Below are positions 53,693-62,760 of a stretch of 64,000 nucleotides of DNA, one piece after another; position 1 is the first letter of the stretch; each line of letters starts with the position of its first letter. The DNA lies in NCBI RefSeq assembly GCF_039832105.1, contig NZ_JBDOHS010000004.1, forward strand, positions 142,319 through 206,318, read 5' to 3'. The notes beneath the pieces are model-generated. The model saw nothing but the letters and a program-made list of their open reading frames with translations. It had not been told where the DNA came from and did not search any database. The stretch comes from Dorea_A sp016295505. GTDB taxonomy: Bacteria; Bacillota; Clostridia; Lachnospirales; Lachnospiraceae. A program made the translations under genes and the position numbers.

Positions 53693-55411
53693 CTATTTTT
53701 TTGTAACAGTCCCCAGTTTTCGATATCGGTTCACGCAGGCATAGATCTCCTGTTTTCGAGGCATTGCAAGATTCCCCGGAACACTGCTTCCCTCGCATAC
53801 AGCAGAAAGTCCCTGCATACACAGCTTCTTCCATACTGCCTCTACCGCCTGTCCTACCGTCTTATGCCCGTCAAATATCTCTTCTTCCATACATCGAAGA
53901 ATGTGCCCCAGGCTGGTCAGCTGTTCAGAATCTGCCAGCTGTTCTACGTATCTGAGATCAATCGTGTCATGATTCAGCATGACTCCGTCTCTTCCCATTG
54001 TTTTCATCTTGATTCGTCCTTTATGGCGAAGATTTCCATCTGGTTTTACAATTCTTTCTCCCGAAGGCATCTTAAGCTTGTCCTGCGGGATCTGAAGCCT
54101 TGGGTATGCCGATGCCGCTTCTCTGGCAATCTCTGTAATCTCCTTTGGCACATATCGTTCCATCTGAATGATATGATCCGCCACCTGAAAATAAGCCCCT
54201 GAACTTCCGGCTACGATGACAGAAGAAATTCCAAATTCATCATAAATTGCCCGCACACGTTCTATAAACGGTGTGATCGGCTCCATATCACGATGGATGA
54301 CCTGCTGCATCAATTCATCACGAACCATAAAGTTCGTTGCACTGGTATCTTCATCAATCAAAAGAGTCGTCGCACCGGCCTCCATACTCTCCGTCACATT
54401 TGCAGCCTGAGAAGTACTTCCGCTTGCATCCTCCGTATCAAATGCTGTCGTATCTTTGCCATTCGGAAGATCATTAATAAACATGGAGATATCCGTATGG
54501 CGGATACTTCTTCCATCCTCCGCACGGATCTTTACCGCACACGGATCCGTTACCACATATTCTCTTCCATCACCGGCTATGTGAGGATATACTCCTGATT
54601 CCAGAGCCTTCAAGAGCGTAGATTTTCCATGATAACCGCCTCCGACAATCAGTGTTACCCCTCTTGGAATCCCCATTCCCTGCAGTTCTCCATGAAAAGG
54701 AAGCTTCATCGTCACTTTCATGGACTCCGGACTTTGAAACGCAACCGCCTGTTTCATCGGCCTCTGTGATACACCCGATTCCCGGGGGAGAATTGATCCA
54801 TCCGCCACAAAAGCAATCAGGTTCTGTTCTTTCAGCTGATTGCGGATGTATTCCTGATCAACCGACAATTCCATGACTTTCTGCACCCTGGTCTTGTCAG
54901 CTTTCTTGTAATATAATGCCTTTTCCACACACTCCGGAAGAAAATCGAACAATATTCGAATCAGCTCCCCTGCATTGATCGTTCGGCCATTTGCAGGAAA
55001 TCCCACCTCAAATCGTACCGTAATATCTCCATTTTTTTCATCAATCGTACAGGCCGTTCGATCCAGAATTTCCTGTCCGCATCTTGTGACAGAGATCATT
55101 CCGCTTTTTCCCGATCCTTTTGCCTGAAAAGAATACCTGTCAGTCTGATGTTGAAAGCTCCGGATCAGATAATCCGAAAGCGCAATGCGTTTATAAGGCT
55201 TATCATATAATTCAGCCGGAAAACCGGCATATTTCCCGGGTACTTTCACACTTAATCTGGACGGAGATGCAAATGGATCTCCCTGGACATGCTCGATTGC
55301 AAGAAGATATCTTCCAAACTGATAGATACCTCTTGTATCTTTATACGCCGGATATCCTCTGTGATCAATTCTGTTTAATATCTGTCGAAGTTCTTCTGAT
55401 GTCTTTCCCAT
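53693..55411 (-). CDS. ABC-class ATPase of PF09818 family
   Basis: 572 aa soluble protein. Walker A GGGYHGKSTLLKALE (about residues 252-266), Walker B-like TTLLIDEDTSATNFM (about 345-359), and a large N-terminal domain (residues 1-230, GYPAYKDTRGIYQFGRY). Not fused to membrane helices, so not a transporter. The family is widespread but uncharacterised; a trypanosome relative, MRB1590, binds RNA. Lies 9 bases after the pentapeptide gene. Confidence 0.9.
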   Translation of the reverse strand: MGKTSEELRQILNRIDHRGYPAYKDTRGIYQFGRYLLAIEHVQGDPFASPSRLSVKVPGKYAGFPAELYDKPYKRIALSDYLIRSFQHQTDRYSFQAKGSGKSGMISVTRCGQEILDRTACTIDEKNGDITVRFEVGFPANGRTINAGELIRILFDFLPECVEKALYYKKADKTRVQKVMELSVDQEYIRNQLKEQNLIAFVADGSILPRESGVSQRPMKQAVAFQSPESMKVTMKLPFHGELQGMGIPRGVTLIVGGGYHGKSTLLKALESGVYPHIAGDGREYVVTDPCAVKIRAEDGRSIRHTDISMFINDLPNGKDTTAFDTEDASGSTSQAANVTESMEAGATTLLIDEDTSATNFMVRDELMQQVIHRDMEPITPFIERVRAIYDEFGISSVIVAGSSGAYFQVADHIIQMERYVPKEITEIAREAASAYPRLQIPQDKLKMPSGERIVKPDGNLRHKGRIKMKTMGRDGVMLNHDTIDLRYVEQLADSEQLTSLGHILRCMEEEIFDGHKTVGQAVEAVWKKLCMQGLSAVCEGSSVPGNLAMPRKQEIYACVNRYRKLGTVTKK

Positions 55412-55420
55412 ATTTCTCTC

Positions 55421-56122
55421 CTAATATCCGATGGCTTCCTCTCTGGTCATCCAGAAATGAATTCCCGTTGTGGAATCCATCCATCTGTCTTCATTAAAAT
55501 CAGGCACTTCCACCCATTGCCCTTTTCGATACACAAAATTTTCATCTACCAGGGACCAGGCTTCCGTATATTCTTCCGATGCATCAAAACTCTTGATCGT
55601 TAACACCTTTGCTTTATTGCATCTGCAAGACGGAAGCGTCGCAGATGTTCGCTTTGCATCTGCGGGGATCAGCAGTTGAACCAGCCTGTCATTAAAACAT
55701 TTTTTATATCCGAGAATCGGACCTGTCTCCGGACAGTGCATGCGAAACCATTGTGTCTCCTCATCCGATGTAACTCCGGTCAGAACTGCATATTCCAGAA
55801 CTGCACCAAACAGATCGGCACCTTCAATATGACATCCGGACATATCACAATACCGCATGGATGCCGTCCGCATATTGGCTCTTCTCAGATTTACATGCTT
55901 CATTGGACAACCATCCAGAAGCGCATTTTCAATACTGCTGTTCTGGAGATTTACTTCATCCAGAACCACATCTCTGAATTCGCTCAATGTAAAATCGATA
56001 TTGTGCAGATCCCATCCGGTCAGATCCATATTGCAAAAGGATTTTTCCCGAAATGAAAGTCTCTCGTCTTTTTGCCTGCTTTCAAGAGCTGCCTGAAGTT
56101 CTTCACTGGATACCTTCTGCAT
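55421..56122 (-). CDS. Pentapeptide-repeat protein
   Basis: 233 aa. Pentapeptide-type runs from about residue 30 to 95 (MDLTGWDLHNIDFTLSEFRD, NLRRANMRTASMRYCDMSG, EGADLFGAVL) form a right-handed beta helix. The C-terminal 110 residues have an extra domain (TTGIHFWMTREEAIGY at the end). Partner and role unknown; in an apparent three-gene unit with the neighbours. Confidence 0.85.
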   Translation of the reverse strand: MQKVSSEELQAALESRQKDERLSFREKSFCNMDLTGWDLHNIDFTLSEFRDVVLDEVNLQNSSIENALLDGCPMKHVNLRRANMRTASMRYCDMSGCHIEGADLFGAVLEYAVLTGVTSDEETQWFRMHCPETGPILGYKKCFNDRLVQLLIPADAKRTSATLPSCRCNKAKVLTIKSFDASEEYTEAWSLVDENFVYRKGQWVEVPDFNEDRWMDSTTGIHFWMTREEAIGY

Positions 56123-56163
56123 GAATCCATCCCTCCTTCTCCCATCTGTTCTTCCGCAATTTT

Positions 56164-56700
56164 CTATAAATCAACAATTCTTGCCCTGTGATGAATCGCC
56201 GGCAGGAATTTGTTCAGAAGATCTTTGGTTTTAAATTTCAGATGACTGGTATTGATTCCCGGATTACATCCGAACCATTCTGCCTCCGCAACCTCTTTAT
56301 CTATAATAACCTGAACATAGTCATCCTCATCCGTCAGAAGACCTGCTACACTGGCAGATCCCGGTGTCGTTCCAAGATGTTCCAGCATCTTTTCCGGTGG
56401 AGCAAATGACATGTGTGACACACCCAGCTTTTTACTGAAAGAGGATGTGTCAAAGGCTTTATTGGCAGGCATTACCAGCAGGAAAAAAGTTGTCTTTTTC
56501 TGATTGCATAAAAATACGTTCTTACGAATCTCTGTACCGATTGCCTCATCAATTGCAGCACATTCTTCCATGGATGCAGCCGGATCATTATCTACCTGTT
56601 CATAGGGAATCTTCAGTTTATCTAACATATCATACATTTTTCGTTCCAGCGGCATCCTCTCATCTGTCGGTGCCTTGGTTCTGATCTCGCTGATATACAT
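56164..56700 (-). CDS. Prolyl-tRNA deacylase-like (YbaK superfamily, ProXp/PrdX type)
   Basis: 178 aa. YbaK-like fold: IPYEQVDNDPAASMEECAA, KNVFLCNQKKTTFFLLVM, GTTPGSASVAGLLTDED, and C-terminal GCNPGINTSHLKFKTKDLL. Such proteins remove alanine (or another amino acid) from mischarged tRNA-Pro. Second family member in this window (the other is YbaK at 30280). Leads the unit with the pentapeptide and ABC-ATPase genes. Confidence 0.88.
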   Translation of the reverse strand: MYISEIRTKAPTDERMPLERKMYDMLDKLKIPYEQVDNDPAASMEECAAIDEAIGTEIRKNVFLCNQKKTTFFLLVMPANKAFDTSSFSKKLGVSHMSFAPPEKMLEHLGTTPGSASVAGLLTDEDDYVQVIIDKEVAEAEWFGCNPGINTSHLKFKTKDLLNKFLPAIHHRARIVDL

Positions 56701-56811
56701 AATATTATTTCCTCCATTTTATCTTTTTAGATATATCTGCTGTTTATCTTTTTTACATTATAGCGAATCTTATGATTCTTTGCAAACGATACATCTTTCT
56801 CTGTACAGTGT

Positions 56812-56841
56812 TTGATAATCCGGACAAGACTGTGTTATAAT
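56812..56841 (+). promoter_or_regulatory. Candidate maf promoter
   Basis: TTGATA (56812-56817), 18-base spacer, TATAAT (56836-56841), 39 bases before the maf start codon. Confidence 0.7.
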
Positions 56842-56880
56842 ATGATACATGTACAGCAAGAGGAAAAGGAGTATTTTAAC

Positions 56881-57465
56881 ATGAAATATATTTTAGCATC
56901 TGCTTCTCCGCGTCGTCGTGAACTGCTGACGCAGGCCGGTCTTTCCTATGAAGTAATTCCATCTGATGTGGAAGAAAAGATCACGCAGACGGTTCCCTGT
57001 AAGGTTGTCATGGAACTGGCACATCAGAAGTCATGGAATGTCTATGAGCAATATGTTCAAACGCACCGGGAGGACTTTGTCATCATCGGCGCAGACACGG
57101 TAGTTGTATATAATGAAGAGATTCTTGGAAAGCCTGCAGATGAGACGGAAGCACTTGATATGCTTTCTATGTTGTCAGACCGTACACATCAGGTCTATAC
57201 AGGGGTGTCTCTTACAATCCACAAAAATAATCAGACATATACCCATGATTTTTATGAAAGGACTGATGTGACCTTTTATCCGGTCTCCCGCATAGAACTT
57301 CTCTCTTATATTGATACCGGGGATCCACTGGATAAAGCCGGCGCATACGGTATTCAGGGGCCTTTTGCCATTCATATCAAAGAAATATCCGGAGACTATA
57401 ACAATGTAGTGGGGCTTCCGATCGGAAGACTCTATCAGGAGATGAAAAACCTCAAGATTATGTAA
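56881..57465 (+). CDS. maf: Maf nucleotide pyrophosphatase
   Basis: 194 aa from ATG at 56881 (AAAAGGAG upstream). ILASASPRRRELLTQAGL at residues 4-21, VIIGADTVVVYNEEILGKP, TGVSL and AGAYGIQGPFAI are diagnostic. Hydrolyses non-canonical or pyrimidine NTPs to NMP; in Bacillus linked to septum arrest. Monocistronic with its own promoter and terminator. Confidence 0.95.
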   Translation: MKYILASASPRRRELLTQAGLSYEVIPSDVEEKITQTVPCKVVMELAHQKSWNVYEQYVQTHREDFVIIGADTVVVYNEEILGKPADETEALDMLSMLSDRTHQVYTGVSLTIHKNNQTYTHDFYERTDVTFYPVSRIELLSYIDTGDPLDKAGAYGIQGPFAIHIKEISGDYNNVVGLPIGRLYQEMKNLKIM

Positions 57466-57506
57466 AAAGAGAATTTAATTTATTCAACAAAATACATTGT
57501 TTAAAA

Positions 57507-57549
57507 AAATCACTGTTTGGAGATTTTCTTTCTCCAAACAGTGATTTTT
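57507..57549. terminator. Bidirectional terminator between maf and gntR
   Basis: AATCACTGTTTGGAGA pairs with TCTCCAAACAGTGATT around a TTTTCTT loop, with A-run before and TTTTT after. It serves the convergent genes on both sides and separates the AT-rich right-hand locus. Confidence 0.92.
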
Positions 57550-58198
57550 ATCCGTTTAAATCTTCTATAATTTCTCGTTTCAAATCTTCAATGTCTTCCT
57601 TTAAAATATTTAAGGACAATTCTATATCTTTCTTCTCCATTGCTTCTATAAGTTCTTTATGGCGTTGCGCCTTCGTATCATGTCGATGACTCCAGGACAC
57701 AGAAAAATACTGGATTGCACCACGGTAAGAAAACTTTAGTGCTCTTTCTACTTCTGCATAAATCTGTGAATTTTCACAAAAACTGCACAAAAGGAGATGA
57801 AAGCTTATATTGCTTTTCCAGTGTTTCATCATATTTTTCCCTTCATGAATCTCATTTGCTCGAGAAAGGTTTTCTTTCAAGAGCCGAATATGATGTTCGT
57901 TCAATATAAGGAATGTCTTTTTCAACGCTGCCAATTCAAGAATTACTCGTAACTCAACAATATCAGATATCTCTTTTACTGAAATAGGTCTTATCTGATA
58001 TCCCATTCTCGGACGACTTTCCAACACTTTTTCATTGCAAAGTTCAATCAGCGCTTCTCTTACCGGCGATTTACTGACTCCATACTTTTCAATTAATTCT
58101 CGTTCTGTAATAATTTGATTCTGTTGGTAATACCCTTCCGTAATCTCGTTTAAAACCTTTTCGTATATTTGATCTTTTAATTTTATGTTTTCAAACAT
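57548..58198 (-). CDS. GntR-family (FadR/FCD) transcriptional regulator
   Basis: 216 aa with GAGGAG before the ATG. N-terminal winged helix (ITERELIEKYGVSKSPVREALIELC) and all-helical FCD ligand-binding domain (ELRVILELAALKKTFLIL onward). Effector unknown, likely a small organic acid or amino acid. It ends the AT-rich locus and probably controls it. The AT-rich upstream DNA (58199-58273) holds a partly palindromic ATGTCATATATATCAT that could be an operator. Confidence 0.9.
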   Translation of the reverse strand: MFENIKLKDQIYEKVLNEITEGYYQQNQIITERELIEKYGVSKSPVREALIELCNEKVLESRPRMGYQIRPISVKEISDIVELRVILELAALKKTFLILNEHHIRLLKENLSRANEIHEGKNMMKHWKSNISFHLLLCSFCENSQIYAEVERALKFSYRGAIQYFSVSWSHRHDTKAQRHKELIEAMEKKDIELSLNILKEDIEDLKREIIEDLNG

Positions 58199-58273
58199 AG
58201 GCGTCTCCTCATTTTGTATGTCATATATATCATATAAATATTCTATAATATTTTAAATAAAATTTCCATATAT

Positions 58274-59557
58274 TTACAAAGCACTATTTTTATTTACTGT
58301 TCTTTTCAGCATAATATCTACAATTTTCTGATCTGTTTGCCTCATTCCCTCTCTTCCCAGTATACCTACATTTTTTACTGTTTCATCAGCATCACAGGTA
58401 ACAATTCCATCGCCACCCACAAATTCTTTATTATTTTGATACATTGTATAACCCAAAAAACCTGCGTCTATGGCTGATGCAATTTTTGCAGCACAAGAAG
58501 ATTTTGCCCCATCACAAATAATTCCAGATACCACTGCTAATGAATTCACTAATGTATGTGCCACCTCTTTAAATCCTCCGCCTTCCAGATAAGAAATTCC
58601 AGCAACACTTGCACACCCTGCATTTACTGCGCCGCAGTATGCAGACAGTCTTCCAATAAATTGTCTTTGATATATTGTAAGTAAATCGGAAATAACAATT
58701 GCTCGAATCATTCTTTCCTCGTCATATCCTTTTTCTCTTGCATAAACAATAATTGGAACAGAGGCTGTTATGCCCTGATTTCCACTACCTGAAACGATCA
58801 CAACCGGAAGGGTACATCCATTCATTCTTGCATCTGAGCCTGCAGCAGCATATGCTCGCGCTTTTTCTCTGACAGAACCATTGGCACAACTAAGTAATGT
58901 CTTTCCAACAGCTCCTCCATATTCTTGTTCTATCCCTTCCTCTGCAATTTTCATATTATATTCCACCTGTCTACGAATCAGAGATGCAATATTTTGAAAC
59001 GGAACATTGTCTGCAAATTTGATAATATTTTCAATTGTAAGAAAATCTTCTCCTTTTTCCTCCTCCAAATGTTTTTCTTTTATATATATTACAGTATCAT
59101 TCTTTTTTACAAGCACAACATTCATATGCTCTTTTATAATTTTAACTTCAGCCAAATCTTTTCCTGACCATTCTCTTACATCAATTTCAAATACTTCTTC
59201 ACTTCTACTTGCCATTACATGAATTGGTACATATTGAAGATATTCTATTATATCGTTTATCTGTTCGCAGGTCATATCCTCTATAACTTCCAATTTTTTT
59301 TCCGTATTTCCTCCAATAATTCCGGCTGCTACTGCGGCTTCAATTCCACGAAGTCCATTTGTATTCGGAATCGTAACACTTTTAACATTCTTTATAATGT
59401 TGTTGCTAACAATAATTTCTATTTTATCAGGTATAGACTCCAATATGTCTCTTGCATAGGCTGCCGCATAAGCAAGAGCAATGGGTTCCGTGCACCCGAA
59501 CGCCGGAATCAGCTCTTTTTCTAATAATTCAATAAAACACCTATCTTCATATTCCAT
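58274..59557 (-). CDS. cyuA: L-cysteine desulfidase family protein (UPF0597/CyuA)
   Basis: 427 aa. GCTEPIALAYAAAYA at residues 21-35 (Cys22), NAGCASVAG, and the pair in IICDGAKSSCAAKIA match the Fe-S cysteines of archaeal L-cysteine desulfidase; SGSGNQGITASVPI is also typical. The enzyme class turns cysteine into pyruvate, ammonia and hydrogen sulfide; relatives act on serine, so substrate is inferred. Next to the class V aminotransferase gene (12-base gap). Confidence 0.88.
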   Translation of the reverse strand: MEYEDRCFIELLEKELIPAFGCTEPIALAYAAAYARDILESIPDKIEIIVSNNIIKNVKSVTIPNTNGLRGIEAAVAAGIIGGNTEKKLEVIEDMTCEQINDIIEYLQYVPIHVMASRSEEVFEIDVREWSGKDLAEVKIIKEHMNVVLVKKNDTVIYIKEKHLEEEKGEDFLTIENIIKFADNVPFQNIASLIRRQVEYNMKIAEEGIEQEYGGAVGKTLLSCANGSVREKARAYAAAGSDARMNGCTLPVVIVSGSGNQGITASVPIIVYAREKGYDEERMIRAIVISDLLTIYQRQFIGRLSAYCGAVNAGCASVAGISYLEGGGFKEVAHTLVNSLAVVSGIICDGAKSSCAAKIASAIDAGFLGYTMYQNNKEFVGGDGIVTCDADETVKNVGILGREGMRQTDQKIVDIMLKRTVNKNSAL

Positions 59558-59569
59558 GCTATACCCTCC

Positions 59570-60748
59570 TTATACGATTTGACTTAATAATGTTATCAGT
59601 TGATCTATCTCGTCTTCTGTATTCCAATAATGGAGAGAAATCCTCACTGTTCCTTCAATTTCAAAAATCTGGCATACACCTGGACAGAAAAAGTGATGTC
59701 CCATCATTCCTATTCCATTATGATTTAAATATTCCGCTATTTCTCCACATTTTTTTCCCTTTACTATAAATCCCATTGTACCCCGACGACAAAATACATC
59801 CTGTGGACCAATAATTTCAATTTCTTTAATTTCTTTTAATTTATTAAACAGATATTCCATCAATTCAAAAACTCTATTCTCAATTTCAAGAATGCCACCA
59901 ATTTCGTCAATATATTCTACTGCCCTTGCAATGCCAAAAATGCCCGGATAATTTTTTTCACCATAATTAAAGCGTTGTATATTTTCATAAAACGAAAAAT
60001 TACTTTCGTTATAATCCCAGACACCGCTATTCCAGGCTGGTACCCATCCATTTAGTTCTACGATTTTTTCTTTTTTTACGTATAAAATTCCCGTCCCAGA
60101 AGGCCCTCGAAGATATTTTCTTCCAGATGCTGTCAAAAAATCACATTTAATTTTTTTAACATCAAGCGATACTGCGCCAAGGGATCCTGCTGCATCAACA
60201 CAATATGGTATTTGATACTTATTAGCAATTTTTCCAATCTTTTCAATGTCCTGTAGTACACCAAGACTATTCGCCACATGCGTTACACTAATCAAAGCCG
60301 TATTCTTATCTATTAAGTTTTCCATTTTATGGATATCCAGTATACCTGGTACTTTTGAGGGAATCCATCTGATTTCCAGTCCATACGATTTCGCCACCTG
60401 TATCCATGGTGCTGTATTACTGATGAAGCTCATAGAATCTAATATTATATTTTGTCCCTTTTTCCACTGCATTCCTTGTGCAACTATATGAATACCCACA
60501 GTACCATTTGGCAAAAGCATAATCTCTTCCTGATCAGCATTAATAAACTTTGCCATTTTCTGTTTTGCGCCATTATATCTTATTGCTGTCAATTCTTCTG
60601 CTTTTTTACTAGTTGCTCCGTAACGCATAACCATACGATAATAATCCTGTGAAGCTTCAATAACAGGAATAGGTGGAATAGATGTGGAGGCATGATTGAA
60701 ATATATGTTTTCACAAGGTGTATCTTCTCTAACCTTTTTTATATCCAT
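59570..60748 (-). CDS. Class V aminotransferase-fold PLP enzyme (cysteine desulfurase-like)
   Basis: 392 aa. FNHASTSIPPIP start, THVANSLGVLQDIEKIGKIA, CVDAAGSLGAVSLDV (PLP Asp), and the Schiff-base lysine Lys211 in TASGRKYLRGPSGTGILYV; the C-terminus has VRISLHYWNTEDEID. SufS/IscS-like in fold, but no active-site cysteine loop is obvious (a Cys-containing HHFFCPGVCQIF stretch is an option). It could be a cysteine desulfurase, a selenocysteine lyase or an epimerase. Operon with cyuA. Confidence 0.85.
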   Translation of the reverse strand: MDIKKVREDTPCENIYFNHASTSIPPIPVIEASQDYYRMVMRYGATSKKAEELTAIRYNGAKQKMAKFINADQEEIMLLPNGTVGIHIVAQGMQWKKGQNIILDSMSFISNTAPWIQVAKSYGLEIRWIPSKVPGILDIHKMENLIDKNTALISVTHVANSLGVLQDIEKIGKIANKYQIPYCVDAAGSLGAVSLDVKKIKCDFLTASGRKYLRGPSGTGILYVKKEKIVELNGWVPAWNSGVWDYNESNFSFYENIQRFNYGEKNYPGIFGIARAVEYIDEIGGILEIENRVFELMEYLFNKLKEIKEIEIIGPQDVFCRRGTMGFIVKGKKCGEIAEYLNHNGIGMMGHHFFCPGVCQIFEIEGTVRISLHYWNTEDEIDQLITLLSQIV

Positions 60749-60766
60749 AACATTTCCTCTCTTCTA

Positions 60767-61732
60767 TCAAATATGTAAATGACAGGATACTTTATGTCCA
60801 TCCCCTACATCACACAATTCCGGACGAATTTCTTTACACTTTTTTGTCGCATATCTGCACCTGGTATGGAAAGCGCAACCTTTCGGAACATTTACAGGAT
60901 TTGGCACATCTCCTTCTAACATAATCCTATTTATGTTCACCTCTGGATCCGGAATCGGAATAGCAGAAAACAATGCTTGAGAATATGGATGCAATGGATT
61001 CTCATACAATTCCTCACAATCAGCCATTTCTACAACTTGTCCTAAGTACATGACAATTACTCGATTACATATATGACGGACAACCGACAATCCATGTGAA
61101 ATAAACATATAAGTTACTCCAAATTCCTTCTGAATATCTTGTAAAAGATTAATAATCTGTGACTGTGTTGAAACATCCAGCGCAGACACAGCTTCATCGC
61201 ATACAATCAACTCCGGCTTTAAAATCAACGCTCTTGCAATCCCTACTCTCTGTCGCTGTCCTCCTGAACATTCAAATGGATACTTGTCATAAAAATCTTC
61301 TGCAAGACCTACAACTTTCAACATTTCATATACTTTTTCTTTAATTTCATCTTTATTTCCTAATCTTTGTATTTTTAATGGTTCACCAATAATATCACCA
61401 ATTTTCATTCTCGGATTTAAAGAAGTATATGGATCCTGATAGACAATTTGCGCATGTTTTCTAAACTTCCGAAGTTCTTTCCCTTTTAACTTTAGAATAT
61501 CCTGTCCTTGAAATAAAACTTCTCCAGTTGTTGGTTCAAATAAATGCAAAATTAATTTTCCGAGTGTTGTTTTTCCACATCCAGACTCACCAACAATGCC
61601 TATCGTTTCTCCTTTATAAATCTGAAAGCTAATATCATCTACTGCCTTTACTACCCGATGATCTAAAGAAAATGCTCCTGACTTTGCAGAGTAATATTTA
61701 GAAACATGACATATATCAAAAAGTAGTTCCAT
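60767..61732 (-). CDS. oppF: Oligopeptide ABC transporter ATPase, OppF/DppF type
   Basis: 321 aa. Walker A GESGCGKTTLGKLIL, signature CSGGQRQRVGIARAL (Cys in place of the usual Leu) and Walker B LIVCDEAVSALD, with the OppF-type C-terminal Fe-S-like cysteine stretch (GCAFHTRCRYATKKC). Energises peptide uptake with OppD. No permease or binding-protein gene is visible in the window; they may lie beyond the right edge. Confidence 0.93.
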   Translation of the reverse strand: MELLFDICHVSKYYSAKSGAFSLDHRVVKAVDDISFQIYKGETIGIVGESGCGKTTLGKLILHLFEPTTGEVLFQGQDILKLKGKELRKFRKHAQIVYQDPYTSLNPRMKIGDIIGEPLKIQRLGNKDEIKEKVYEMLKVVGLAEDFYDKYPFECSGGQRQRVGIARALILKPELIVCDEAVSALDVSTQSQIINLLQDIQKEFGVTYMFISHGLSVVRHICNRVIVMYLGQVVEMADCEELYENPLHPYSQALFSAIPIPDPEVNINRIMLEGDVPNPVNVPKGCAFHTRCRYATKKCKEIRPELCDVGDGHKVSCHLHI

Positions 61733-61770
61733 TTTCTATCTCCTCTCTTAACAGATGCAACTTATTATGT

Positions 61771-62745
61771 TTACGAATAAAGCCAACAAGCAGTCTTTTG
61801 TCCGTTCCCCATATCTTTCATATTTGGTCTTTTTTCTTTACATACCGGAAGTGCACATTTACATCTATCACAGAATTTACATCCTTTTATTTTATACTGA
61901 TCGTTTAACCCTGGTACAGTTCCCTCTATCATAAACAAACGCTCTTGCTTTTTATCAGGTCTTGGAATTGCTCTCAAGAGACCTCTGGTATAAGGATGCA
62001 GCGGATTTTTGAAAAACTGTTTAACAGGAGCCTCTTCTACGATATTTCCCGCATACATTACAATAACACGATCAGACATTTCAGCAATAACTCCCATATC
62101 ATGAGTAATAAACATCATTGCCATATTTCTCTCTTTTTGCAGTCTTTTCAGTATATCTAATATCTGTGCCTGAATGGTAACATCCAATGCCGTCGTTGGT
62201 TCATCTGCTATTAATAATCTTGGATTTCCTGCTATTGCCATTGCAATCATCACTCTTTGGCGCATTCCGCCAGAAAGCTGATGCGGATATTCCTTTGCAC
62301 GTTTCTCAGGCATCGGAATTCCAACCATATCAAGAAGCTCCACCGCACGTTTCCATGCATCTTTTTTACTGATTTTTTCATGATAACGTAAGGATTCTAC
62401 TATTTGAAATCCACATGTTAATAGTGGGTTTAGAGAAGACAATGGTTCTTGAAATATCATTGTCAGTTCTTTTCCTTCTATTTTCGAAAACTCTTTCTTG
62501 CTCATTGCCAATACATCGTTTCCGTCAAACGTAATTGTTCCTGCTGTAACACCTCCTGCACGTTCAGGTATCAAACGCATAACAGACATAGATGTTACAC
62601 TTTTTCCACAACCAGATTCTCCAACAATCCCAAGCACTTCTCCTTCATTAACGTGGAAAGAAATTCCATCTACTGCTTTTACCGGATGTGATTCTCCCCA
62701 GAATTCTGTCACCAGATTATCTACTCTGAGTATTTCTCTTCCCAT
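61771..62745 (-). CDS. oppD: Oligopeptide ABC transporter ATPase, OppD/DppD type
   Basis: 324 aa. Walker A GESGCGKSVTSMSVM, signature LSGGMRQRVMIAMA, Walker B LLIADEPTTALD, and the C-terminal cysteine cluster GCKFCDRCKCALPVC. Acts as the heterodimer partner of OppF. 15 bases downstream of the M24 peptidase gene. Confidence 0.95.
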   Translation of the reverse strand: MGREILRVDNLVTEFWGESHPVKAVDGISFHVNEGEVLGIVGESGCGKSVTSMSVMRLIPERAGGVTAGTITFDGNDVLAMSKKEFSKIEGKELTMIFQEPLSSLNPLLTCGFQIVESLRYHEKISKKDAWKRAVELLDMVGIPMPEKRAKEYPHQLSGGMRQRVMIAMAIAGNPRLLIADEPTTALDVTIQAQILDILKRLQKERNMAMMFITHDMGVIAEMSDRVIVMYAGNIVEEAPVKQFFKNPLHPYTRGLLRAIPRPDKKQERLFMIEGTVPGLNDQYKIKGCKFCDRCKCALPVCKEKRPNMKDMGNGQKTACWLYS

Positions 62746-62760
62746 TTCCTCGCCCCTCTC

